From: Dolichospermum sp. ST_sed8
GTDB lineage: Bacteria > Cyanobacteriota > Cyanobacteriia > Cyanobacteriales > Nostocaceae
Length of the DNA stretch: 51,367 nt
Assembly (NCBI GenBank): GCA_028658405.1
Contig: JAKOGY010000008.1
Location: 1 to 51,367, forward strand
Reading direction: 5' to 3'
A program made the position numbers and the translations under genes. The notes beneath the pieces are model-generated. The model had not been told where the DNA came from. It did not search any database and was given only the letters and a program-made list of their open reading frames with translations. Of this stretch, positions 18,095-27,227 are shown piece by piece (within the stretch, counting starts at the first letter, position 1; each line of letters starts with the position of its first letter).

Positions 18095-18333
18095 AAAAAG
18101 CCTGGTTTTTTGTTAGTCCACGTATCCCTGAATAGTTGACACTCTGCGCTCTAAAGAGACACAGATTCTATAGAGAGTTTCAGTCTATATCCCTCAGTTA
18201 TCCCAGTTTCAGGCAGGGTTCCTTAATATTGGGTTCCTGCCCTGATTTCGTTGGCCCCAAAAGGGCGAAATCATATCTGACAGGCGTATACTTTCCAAGA
18301 GTCCCCCGGTAGGTTTTTATGTCTTGTACTGAC
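18071..18333 (-). ncRNA. Candidate structured small RNA, unidentified
   Basis: No gene fits this spacer, but read on the minus strand it has the parts of a small RNA: a TATGAT -10-like box (18340-18345), a hairpin with GATTTCG/CGAAATC arms (about 18245-18273), a second with GGCAGG/CCTGCC arms (about 18211-18243) and a terminator at 18071-18094. Length would be about 260 nt. It does not resemble RNase P RNA, tmRNA or SRP RNA by eye. It might instead be the long 3' leader-out of the wecA-like gene. The family is not recognised. Confidence 0.35.
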
Positions 18334-18457
18334 AACTCAATCATAACACAATATTGAAGGCGAATAAATTCGGCATTTGTCGGTTTTCCCCTTCGGTCTG
18401 AAGACGCGAAGCTCCCAACCTTCCCGTGTTCCTCTGGTGGTCAGTGGTCAGAATTTA

Positions 18458-19576
18458 TTATTCTATTCTCTGTTCTCTGTTCCCTGTTCCCTGTTCCCTA
18501 TTATTTAACATTCTTTGCCAAAGGGTAAAGCCTAACAGCAAGATAATACCAACAGCAGTAGTCAGCATTACTGATAAACTCATCCCCTGTACTCTCATAG
18601 CCAGCAAATTACAACCCAAAGTAATAGACCATAAGATAAAAGCCGCATTGCGTTGGGATAGTCCCCAAGCCAACAAGCGGTGATGGATGTGGTCTTTACC
18701 AGGTGTACTCAAAGGGTTTTTCCCTGCCATGAGACGGCGCACAAACACTTGAGTAGTGTCAATCACTGGCAACAGTAGAAATAAAACTGTAGGGATTAGG
18801 GCATAGATTGTATTGAGTTGGAGTTTGCCTAAAATGCTGGTTGCTGCTAAGACATAGCCAAAAAAGTATGCGCCAGCATCACCCATAATGATCTTTGAAG
18901 GATGAAAATTATGGCGTAAAAAGCCCAGCGCCGCCCCTCCCAAAGCCGCTAAAACTAAAGTTGCAGCAGCGCGATTATCAAACTGGGCAGAAACTCCTAA
19001 CAAACTGATAGCAGTAATAAAGCTGATGCCACCAGCCAAACCATCCATCCCATCCATGAGGTTAACAGCATTAGTGATCCCCACCACCCACAGCACAGTT
19101 AACGCCATCGATAGGAGAGAATCAATGGGTGTACCAAAGGCAACTTTGATACTAATACCATTACCAACAAGCAACAGTGCTGTTGTTACTTGCGCCCATA
19201 ACCGCACAGATGGAGGTAAGCCGAATTGGTCATCAATAAAGCCGACTAGGACTAAAATTGAACCACCGAGGAGAATCGTTAAGACCTGAGCCAAAACCCC
19301 TTGCAGTTCAATAGGCCGCAAGAGACTAGCTAAGACCAAAGCCGCAATTACCCCCGCGTAGATTGCCAAACCTCCAGCATTAGGTAAAGGTTCTTGATTC
19401 AGCCGTCGGGCATTGGGTTGATCTGCCCAACCTACCTCTAAGGCGAATTTGCGAATTGTGGGAATTAAACGCCAGGTAACAATCAAGGCTAATAGAAACG
19501 TAAATACTACAGCTAACCAGCCGGAGCCGCTAGGGTCAGCAATGCCAAGGGATTTAAGGAAGTTGGATAAGTTCAT
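18458..19576 (-). CDS. Undecaprenyl-phosphate glycosyl-1-phosphate transferase (WecA/MraY family)
   Basis: This is a 372-residue polytopic membrane enzyme with the family aspartates in GFIDDQFGL and NLMDGMDGLAGG and a cytoplasmic DHIHHRLL histidine motif. It transfers a sugar 1-phosphate, commonly GlcNAc-1-P, onto undecaprenyl phosphate to start lipid-linked glycans, so it could prime the polysaccharide made by the neighbouring clusters. ATG at 19576 with GGGAG just upstream is preferred to a TTG 15 bp earlier. The last 14 residues (NREQGTGNREQRIE) are encoded by a GTTCCCT-type tandem repeat, so the tail is recent and variable. Confidence 0.9.
   Translation of the reverse strand: MNLSNFLKSLGIADPSGSGWLAVVFTFLLALIVTWRLIPTIRKFALEVGWADQPNARRLNQEPLPNAGGLAIYAGVIAALVLASLLRPIELQGVLAQVLTILLGGSILVLVGFIDDQFGLPPSVRLWAQVTTALLLVGNGISIKVAFGTPIDSLLSMALTVLWVVGITNAVNLMDGMDGLAGGISFITAISLLGVSAQFDNRAAATLVLAALGGAALGFLRHNFHPSKIIMGDAGAYFFGYVLAATSILGKLQLNTIYALIPTVLFLLLPVIDTTQVFVRRLMAGKNPLSTPGKDHIHHRLLAWGLSQRNAAFILWSITLGCNLLAMRVQGMSLSVMLTTAVGIILLLGFTLWQRMLNNREQGTGNREQRIE
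18462..18499. repeat. GTTCCCT heptamer repeats at the wecA-like 3' end
   Basis: Degenerate tandem heptamers (TCTGTTC, CCTGTTC) form the last codons and stop region of the wecA-like gene. Similar GGGAACA units occur inside the spacer element near 12629-12652. Confidence 0.6.
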
Positions 19577-19680
19577 CTGCTCCCAAGACAATCATTAGTT
19601 TTATGGTCAAACATAAGTATCAATTGTTAATATTAATCAATTTTGAGATTTTGATTGTTAAGCTAAATTGGGGAAAAGGA

Positions 19681-19707
19681 TTAGCACTCTTGGTCAGTGA
19701 GTGCTAA
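19681..19707 (+). promoter_or_regulatory. CIRCE operator of groEL (HrcA site)
   Basis: A perfect CIRCE: TTAGCACTC (19681-19689), nine-base spacer, GAGTGCTAA (19699-19707), 32 bp before the groEL start. HrcA repressor binding here would tie expression to heat stress. Confidence 0.95.
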
Positions 19708-19736
19708 ATTGTCTAATGGAAGCAATAGAAAAATAA

Positions 19737-21377
<1,641 letters not shown>

Positions 21378-21411
21378 TTTGCCATTTACCCACATCCATA
21401 ATTAATGAATT

Positions 21412-21445
21412 ACCCACCTCTCAACACAGTAGGGGTGGGTTTTTA
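21412..21445 (+). terminator. Rho-independent terminator of groEL
   Basis: ACCCACC (21412-21418) pairs with GGTGGGT (21434-21440), followed by TTTTAAAA, 35 bp after the groEL stop. Confidence 0.75.
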
Positions 21446-21484
21446 AAATTACTCTAATGTTTAATTCAAAATTAGCAACACCAG

Positions 21485-21964
21485 TTATTTCATAGTCAAT
21501 GTTGTGACACTTTCAACTATGGTTATTTTGAGGTAATCAGCGATAAACTCACCATACTTTTTCTTAATTTCACCGGGGAGAAATTGAAATCCAAGAGTCT
21601 GGGAACGACATTGGGGTGAGCCACAATAACATTGAGAAATGGCAATAGAAATATACTCTGTTGTTTCGTAATCCCATGTAATCTCAGTTCCGGTAGAAAT
21701 ATCAACCAATGCCATAAAATCGTAGCTTCCAAATTTATTATTTCGAACCCCTGTATTTGGGCTACAAGAATGATTGATCAATACTCCCGGTTCATCTAAT
21801 TCTATATGCAGGTCAAAGTCCATTTGCAAAGAGTGAGTAGTTCTTTCTGGCAGGATTTTGACTTGTTGTCCAACCACCACAGTCTCACCTTTACGGAAGC
21901 ATCGGCTGGCAAAAACGCCTCTGCCTTTATTTGTTTCTTTTACAAAGATATCGAAGTCCATCAT
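21485..21964 (-). CDS. SET-domain protein
   Basis: The 159-residue protein is a compact SET domain: RGVFASRCFRKGE at the N-terminal strand, the pseudoknot INHSCSPNTGV (63-73), Y99 in TWDYETTEY, and a post-SET cysteine set (C112, C114, C119 in CYCGSPQCR). SET proteins are S-adenosylmethionine-dependent lysine methyltransferases, and free-standing bacterial ones have few known targets. It is convergent with groEL and has no operon partner apart from a decayed fragment just upstream. Confidence 0.85.
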   Translation of the reverse strand: MMDFDIFVKETNKGRGVFASRCFRKGETVVVGQQVKILPERTTHSLQMDFDLHIELDEPGVLINHSCSPNTGVRNNKFGSYDFMALVDISTGTEITWDYETTEYISIAISQCYCGSPQCRSQTLGFQFLPGEIKKKYGEFIADYLKITIVESVTTLTMK

Positions 21965-22020
21965 CCTATTTTCTAGTAGAGATTAAGAATCGCATTCTGA
22001 TTCCATGAGGTTAGTATTCA

Positions 22021-22296
22021 CTGTCCGTTCGCTCATTTTTAACCCGCAAGATTTAATTAAGCCCTACAGGGCTTGTAATCCAGGCGATTCAATTGATTCA
22101 AGCATTTTCATCTCATATAGAGCTTTTGCGATTTTATGATTCATGCTATCCCTGTGCCTTAAATAATCACCTCTGGAAGCCTTCTGTGATGGTCATAAAT
22201 TTTACTGATAATTAACGGATTACTTAAAAATCACCTATTTCCTTTTGCATTAAGGCTTTAATTCCTCTTGTCTTTTCAAAATCAGCGAACGGACAG
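22021..22296. mobile_element. 276-bp MITE, copy A, with 6-bp target duplication
   Basis: Ends CTGTCCGTTCGCT and AGCGAACGGACAG are inverted repeats. TATTCA flanks both sides (22015-22020 and 22297-22302). An internal hairpin AAGCCCTACAGGGCTT is present. The reverse complement of 46665-46940 matches it over its whole length at about 97 percent by eye, same 276-bp length. It encodes no transposase, so it must be moved in trans. Confidence 0.88.
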
Positions 22297-22490
22297 TATT
22301 CATCTTCTAAATATTCTTTTTGCAAATATTCTGAGGCTGTATCTATTTCTGGAATAGGAAAAAAGATAGTTTCAATTTCTGGTGGATTTTGGGGTTTAAT
22401 GTCAATAGTTATATTGTCCTGGCTGTGTGCAAGTATTTCGGTAACGAGTTTGTAATCACCTAGTCTATTTAGTTTGAATGCTCAAAAAGT
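22297..22490 (-). pseudogene. Gene fragment interrupted by the 276-bp element
   Basis: On the minus strand an open frame reads LGDYKLVTEILAHSQDN ... EYLQKEYLEDEY and runs straight into the element. If the element and one TATTCA copy are removed, the frame ends two bases later with a TAA stop, so the insertion hit the last codons. Upstream the frame is closed by a TGA near 22490, so only a C-terminal part survives. No family is recognised. Confidence 0.45.
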
Positions 22491-22787
22491 TAGTTTGAAT
22501 GGGAACTAGCTTTATACCAAATAGATTTTCCTACACCAATTTCCAGTATGCTAGATATGAAACCAGAAACCCAACTAACCAGATTTATGGAAAACCAGAT
22601 TTATGGGGAAAAAGATTGTTACTAGGACTTACGCACTGTACAAATTAACCAAACCATGATGTGCATGAACGAAAATCCGTCGTTTCAGGCTTTTGGCGAT
22701 TAACAATCCCCTGTTTTACCAGAAACATCAACCCCAAATGGCAATAACGGGGGGCAAATAGATTCTGTTGAGGATGGCACACCAGCT

Positions 22788-23093
22788 ATGGTAACACCAG
22801 AACCACCAGAGGAAGTTGTTAACAACGCGTTACAGAGCGCGTTTGTTGGGAATGGCACACAGCTAGATCCAGTTTCAGGAGAACCACTGCTTCAAGGTAG
22901 TAATAATGGGTGGATAAGTGGCTCTGTTGATAATTTAATACCGGATACTGAAATACCAGAACCTGCACTCCAAGGTGTTAATTATGGGCAAGAAAATACC
23001 TTTGTTGACAATTCTACTGCTGATGAGGACTTAAGAATCGAGGAACTCAAGCGGGTAACAAATTCGTCTATATCTCGACTCAACTCGGTCTAA
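22788..23093 (+). CDS. Hypothetical acidic Pro/Asn-rich protein, possibly a gene fragment
   Basis: This 101-residue frame is acidic and has loose internal repeats (NGTQLDPVSGEPLLQGSNNG, EPALQGVNYGQ). The frame remains open upstream of the ATG for about 33 codons with similar composition (TSTPNGNNGGQIDS) but without a start codon, and no good ribosome site precedes the ATG. It could be the 3' end of a longer, broken gene. No signal peptide, no recognised family. Confidence 0.3.
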   Translation: MVTPEPPEEVVNNALQSAFVGNGTQLDPVSGEPLLQGSNNGWISGSVDNLIPDTEIPEPALQGVNYGQENTFVDNSTADEDLRIEELKRVTNSSISRLNSV

Positions 23094-23127
23094 AATCCAA
23101 CTAGTAAGCTAAATACTGAATTAACTC

Positions 23128-24492
23128 ATGAACTTAACACGAACAGAACAGTATGACTTTCTCCCTCGTTTCTACCGTCTTGCGATCGCTAATATTCTTT
23201 CAAACCTGATGATTCCTCTAGCGGGTTTAATCAGTGTAGCTTTTTTGGGTCATCTGCAAGAAATTGATGCCTTAGCAGGGGTTTGCATAGCTAATATCTT
23301 GTTTAACCTCGTCTATTTGATTCTTGAGTTCTTACGTATGGGAACCACTGGGTTAACCGCTCAAGCTGTGGGAGCAGATGATCAAGAGGCTGCACTGCTA
23401 GTGGGACTACGCAATGGCTTAATCGCCTTGGGATTAGGTATCGTACTGTTAATTTTGCAGTATCCTTTGCGAGAGGTAGGTTTTTCGCTCTTGAGTGCTG
23501 ATATTGATGTTAAAGCTGCCGGCATTGACTATTTCAATGCTCGCATTTGGGGAGCGCCTGCTGTTTTACTGAACTTCGTTCTCATTGGTTGGTTACTGGG
23601 ACGAGAGGAAAATAGTAAGGTTGTGGTACTTTCAGTTATTGGCAATGCAGCCAATATAATTTTAAACTACTTATTTATTATTCAATGGGGTTGGAATAGT
23701 GTAGGGGCTGGAGTATCTCAAGCATCTAGCCAATACTTAATGTTGTTTATCGGCATCCTCTTAGCTAGTCGGAAAGTTCAGTGGCAAGAAATCCGCGCAG
23801 TTAGCCCACAAATCATGGATTTTTCAGAGTTGAAAACTATGTTGGCTCTCAATAGAGATATCTTGATTAGAACTATAAGTGAGATGTCTGTCTTTACTAT
23901 TTTTAGTAATCTGAGTGCCATGATGGGAACGATACTCTTTACCCAAAATTCTTTATTAGGACAGATAACACATCTAAATGTTTACTTAACTAACGGAATG
24001 GGATTTGCTACCGAAACTTTAAGCGGAAACTTGAAAGGTAAAGATTCAAAAGAGAAATTGTTACCCTTGCTGAAAGTTTCAGTTGTCAGCAGCTTGTTGA
24101 TAGGACTCACTGTAGCTACAATTTGTGTTTTCTTTCCCCAGGCTGTCTTTGGCATATTAACCAACCATACGGAAATTACTGAACATATTGATACCTATAT
24201 TTGGTGTTTATGCTTCATACTTATATTCAATTCTGTTGCCTCAATGCTGGAAGGATATTTCTTAGGATTAGCAGAAGGGAAAATTGTTCGTAATGTCAGT
24301 TTGATCTCTGCTACTTTGGGATTTATCCCATCAGCTATAGCAGCTTGGTATTTTCACAACAACTATCTTTTGTGGCTATCCATTATATTATTTATGTTTG
24401 CCAAAATGGTGACAATGCTAGTGTATTTACCAAAATCTTTGAGTAGTGATACTGAAGTTAATGCAGTTTCTCTGACAACTGTTGAAAATTAA
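23128..24492 (+). CDS. MATE-family multidrug/metabolite efflux transporter (DinF-like)
   Basis: The 454-residue protein is almost entirely hydrophobic, with about 12 predicted transmembrane helices in two halves, beginning with RLAIANILSNLMIPLAGLISVAFLGHL, which suits the DinF branch of MATE exporters. Such proteins expel small organic compounds using a sodium or proton gradient. It stands alone between a decayed region and a mobile-element spacer, so its cargo is unknown. Export of a product of the sugar clusters is possible but unsupported. Confidence 0.88.
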   Translation: MNLTRTEQYDFLPRFYRLAIANILSNLMIPLAGLISVAFLGHLQEIDALAGVCIANILFNLVYLILEFLRMGTTGLTAQAVGADDQEAALLVGLRNGLIALGLGIVLLILQYPLREVGFSLLSADIDVKAAGIDYFNARIWGAPAVLLNFVLIGWLLGREENSKVVVLSVIGNAANIILNYLFIIQWGWNSVGAGVSQASSQYLMLFIGILLASRKVQWQEIRAVSPQIMDFSELKTMLALNRDILIRTISEMSVFTIFSNLSAMMGTILFTQNSLLGQITHLNVYLTNGMGFATETLSGNLKGKDSKEKLLPLLKVSVVSSLLIGLTVATICVFFPQAVFGILTNHTEITEHIDTYIWCLCFILIFNSVASMLEGYFLGLAEGKIVRNVSLISATLGFIPSAIAAWYFHNNYLLWLSIILFMFAKMVTMLVYLPKSLSSDTEVNAVSLTTVEN

Positions 24493-24518
24493 ATCGGCTT
24501 AAAGAGGGAAGTGAGTTA

Positions 24519-24725
24519 TACCAATTTTATGTAAGGCTGCACAGAATCATGAAATCCATTAATTCATCCGTATTTATCTGCATACCCTATGGCTGATGCC
24601 TCCGGCACGCTACCGCGAACGCCACGCAAGCTACGGGAAGCCGCTAACGCGGTTACATCTGCGTTTATCTGCGGTCAATTATTCTTGAAATCTTATTCTA
24701 TGCAGTTTCATCTTAATTTGGTATT
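24519..24725. mobile_element. 207-bp inverted-repeat element flanked by a 9-bp direct repeat
   Basis: The outer about 37 bases on each side are imperfect inverted repeats starting TACCAA and ending TTGGTA. AGTGAGTTA flanks both ends (24510-24518 and 24726-24734), as expected of a target duplication. The core contains smaller GC-rich hairpins including CGCGAACGCCACGCAAGC, related to pieces near 12740 and 35130. Confidence 0.7.
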
Positions 24726-24852
24726 AGTGAGTTAATTACCACTTGCTGTCCTTCTTTTTGACCTTTGATGAAAACATTAAAGAATAAAGATTATTTTTCT
24801 AATTTTAGTTCTTGATCATATAATAATTAAAGTTTATTAAATTAGAGTTAAA

Positions 24853-25272
24853 ATGAGAGAAGCGCCAGGGGCTGACATAATTATTCTCAACAGTCAGCAG
24901 CAAGTTTTACTTGTACTTCGAGACAATAAAAGCTCTATTCCTTTTCCTAACACTTGGGCATTCCTGGGAGGATATATAGAGAAAAATGAATCTGCAGAAG
25001 CAGCTATTCGCCGAGAATTAGTTGAAGAAATGGAACTGGAATTAGGCGAAATTAAATTCTTTAAGTCTTATTTTTGGCAAGAATGTGATGAACACATTTT
25101 TTGGACTCGGCTGGATTTAGATATTTCTCAAATAACCCTACACGAAGGACAAAAATTAGCCTATTTTAGTCGAGAGGAAATTAATCAGCTTGAATTTGCC
25201 TCTCACTATGATCAAATTCTGGCTGAGTTTTTTGATTTCTTAGCAATTAGTTTAAAATTAAGTATTGGTTAA
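24853..25272 (+). CDS. NUDIX hydrolase
   Basis: The 139-residue protein carries a Nudix box: G40, E46, then R54-E55-L56-x-E58-E59 (RELVEEME), with the usual late glycine replaced by glutamate. Nudix enzymes hydrolyse nucleoside diphosphates linked to another group. It sits 5 bp before the kinase-like gene, so the two are probably translated together. A nucleotide-sugar substrate would fit the neighbourhood but is inference. Confidence 0.88.
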   Translation: MREAPGADIIILNSQQQVLLVLRDNKSSIPFPNTWAFLGGYIEKNESAEAAIRRELVEEMELELGEIKFFKSYFWQECDEHIFWTRLDLDISQITLHEGQKLAYFSREEINQLEFASHYDQILAEFFDFLAISLKLSIG

Positions 25273-25277
25273 AGCTA

Positions 25278-26144
25278 ATGAAAAATTCAATTGCAGAAAA
25301 TTTAAAGAATACACTACCAACAAATATCGCTCAGGGATTGGAAAGTGCTTTAGCTTATTTACCTGGAGGTAAAACAGCAACAATAGAAAAACCCCAATCA
25401 GAAGGATTATTTAATCATATCTTATTGATTACAACAGCCACAGATCGCTGCGTTTTTCGTGCCAGACGGGATATTTCCACTGAAGCTGGTGATGCTTATA
25501 TGCAGTATATGTATGAAGCCACTGGCTTTATCCAAAATGGCGGTTCTTTTAAACTCAGAAATATTGGAGATGAAGTTGATTTTATCAAACGGGCATTAGC
25601 TGTCGGCTTACCAGTTCCTAAATTAATCCATGCAGATCAAGATTGGATGCTGATTGAATATGTAACAGGGAAAACTTTGTTGGAATTTCTAGAAACTGGA
25701 GAAGTCAAATTTTTGCCGAAGGTTCTACAAGAAATGAATTTAGCTCACAGACAGGGAATTATTTATGCTGATCGCTGGACTGGGAATGAAATGATTGATA
25801 CCCAGGGAAATGTGCGAATGATTGATTTTGATATTGAATGGTTTTATCAAGGAGGTAATGATGGTACTCTGGAAGCATTAGAAATGGCATGGACTATTTT
25901 TAATGCCATGAGAGTAACTAGCAAACGAGATGAATTATTAACAATAGTAGAAACGGAAGTTTTACCATCATTAAAAGCATGGGATTATGACATATCTAAG
26001 ATGAAACAGTTTGTCGAAGGTTTATGTAACTTTTATCTAAACCCCAATAAGCCTAGTAATAATTGGTCTTTTCCCACAACTTTGTATGTGGCGATGGCTG
26101 AACCGGCGAATCGCTTAGTTGCGATGTTTACTGAAGCTGATTAG
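25278..26144 (+). CDS. Kinase-fold phosphotransferase-like protein
   Basis: The 288-residue protein ends in a kinase-like catalytic core: D165 and N170 in IIYADRWTGNEM and D183 in MIDFDIEW, in the style of aminoglycoside-phosphotransferase/RIO-like folds. An invariant lysine in the N-lobe is not obvious (candidates near 32-40 and RARR at 61-64). It probably phosphorylates a small molecule or protein. Pairing with the Nudix gene and convergence with a heptose-type operon suggest a sugar-related role, but no substrate can be named. Confidence 0.7.
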   Translation: MKNSIAENLKNTLPTNIAQGLESALAYLPGGKTATIEKPQSEGLFNHILLITTATDRCVFRARRDISTEAGDAYMQYMYEATGFIQNGGSFKLRNIGDEVDFIKRALAVGLPVPKLIHADQDWMLIEYVTGKTLLEFLETGEVKFLPKVLQEMNLAHRQGIIYADRWTGNEMIDTQGNVRMIDFDIEWFYQGGNDGTLEALEMAWTIFNAMRVTSKRDELLTIVETEVLPSLKAWDYDISKMKQFVEGLCNFYLNPNKPSNNWSFPTTLYVAMAEPANRLVAMFTEAD

Positions 26145-26206
26145 GGGTTGCTTTGAGTGAGATAATTTAAACCCCGCCAAATCATCAATGATGGGGGGGG
26201 TAGATA

Positions 26207-27205
26207 TTACTTGAAGTTAATTTCCTTCATCACTTTCACGTTATAGTAACGACTATCTGTGAGAGAATTGGGAATTTGATTAGCTTTAAATGCTGAAGCT
26301 AAATCTTCGATCGCTTCCTTTATAGTATGTGCAGGGACAAATCCCAGTTCTTGCTTAATTTTTTCTGAAGAAATATGGTATGAACGCAGATCGTCGGTGG
26401 GTGTAGTCATAATTTCTACAGATTCTCCCACTACTTGACGGGTCATCTCGGCAATTTCCATCAAGGTATGATTTTCATAGCCAGCGTTAAATATTTTACC
26501 GTCAATCGCTTCATCTGACCATTGTAGAGATTTTAGATACAGATCGGTCATATCTTCAATATGGATATTGGGACGTTTTTGCTGACCACCAAAAACTGTA
26601 ATTCTACCATTATTAATTGCGTGGTTAGTGAGAATATTCACCACTAAATCTAGTCGCTGACGGGGGGAATAACCGCAGACTGTAGCAGGACGCAAAACTA
26701 AGGTAACAAAACCTGGTTCTCGTTTACTCAATAAGACTTCTTCGCATAAAGCCTTATAACGAGAATAGTCTGTTAAAGGCATTAAGGGTAAGTCTTCTGT
26801 GACATTTTCTATTTCTTTGATGCCGTAAACACTAGAGGAAGAAGCATAAATAAACCGCTTCACTCCGGCATCTTTGGCAACGTCTACTAAGTCAAAAAAG
26901 GCATCATAATTAATCGAACGGCCTAAGTCTGGATCTAATTCAAAGCTGGGATCGTTGGAAATACAAGCTAAATGAATGACAGCATCACATCCTGGCATGA
27001 TTTTTTCTAGAAGTTGGCGATCGCGGATATCGCCTTCAATCTCTTCTAAATGAGGATGATCTTTAACGGCATTTAATACATCTTTGCCATAAAGATACAA
27101 GTCTATTACCTTAACTCCATATCCAGCTTGCAGAAGTTTAGGAACTAAAATAGCTCCTACATAACCAGCACCGCCGGTCACTAAAACTTGTTGAATTGGA
27201 TTCAT
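26207..27205 (-). CDS. NAD-dependent nucleotide-sugar epimerase/dehydratase
   Basis: This is a 332-residue extended SDR with TGGAGYVG (10-17), ASSSSVYG (121-128) and Y147-x3-K151. It is the last gene of a minus-strand unit after the GmhA-like and kinase/nucleotidyltransferase genes (22 bp gap from the latter), so its substrate is probably the nucleotide-activated heptose or related sugar made by them, like the role HldD plays for ADP-heptose. By sequence it is a general member, not a clear HldD. Confidence 0.85.
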   Translation of the reverse strand: MNPIQQVLVTGGAGYVGAILVPKLLQAGYGVKVIDLYLYGKDVLNAVKDHPHLEEIEGDIRDRQLLEKIMPGCDAVIHLACISNDPSFELDPDLGRSINYDAFFDLVDVAKDAGVKRFIYASSSSVYGIKEIENVTEDLPLMPLTDYSRYKALCEEVLLSKREPGFVTLVLRPATVCGYSPRQRLDLVVNILTNHAINNGRITVFGGQQKRPNIHIEDMTDLYLKSLQWSDEAIDGKIFNAGYENHTLMEIAEMTRQVVGESVEIMTTPTDDLRSYHISSEKIKQELGFVPAHTIKEAIEDLASAFKANQIPNSLTDSRYYNVKVMKEINFK

Positions 27206-27227
27206 TGATTTACTCCTTAATTATCTT

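Larger units (their letters stand above)
21965..22787. other. Spacer with a mobile element and gene scraps
   Basis: The region holds a 276-bp element (22021-22296), a minus-strand coding scrap next to it, and from 22490 to 22787 a stretch with direct repeats of ACCAGATTTATGG (near 22579-22602) and a TAGGACTTACGCA motif (22625-22637), a sequence often seen at ends of cyanobacterial transposon relics. No intact gene seen. Confidence 0.6.

Noticed and set aside
18426..18683. An 85-codon plus-strand frame at the end of the wecA-like gene
   Set aside because: It is antisense to the gene and its start lies in the heptamer repeat.
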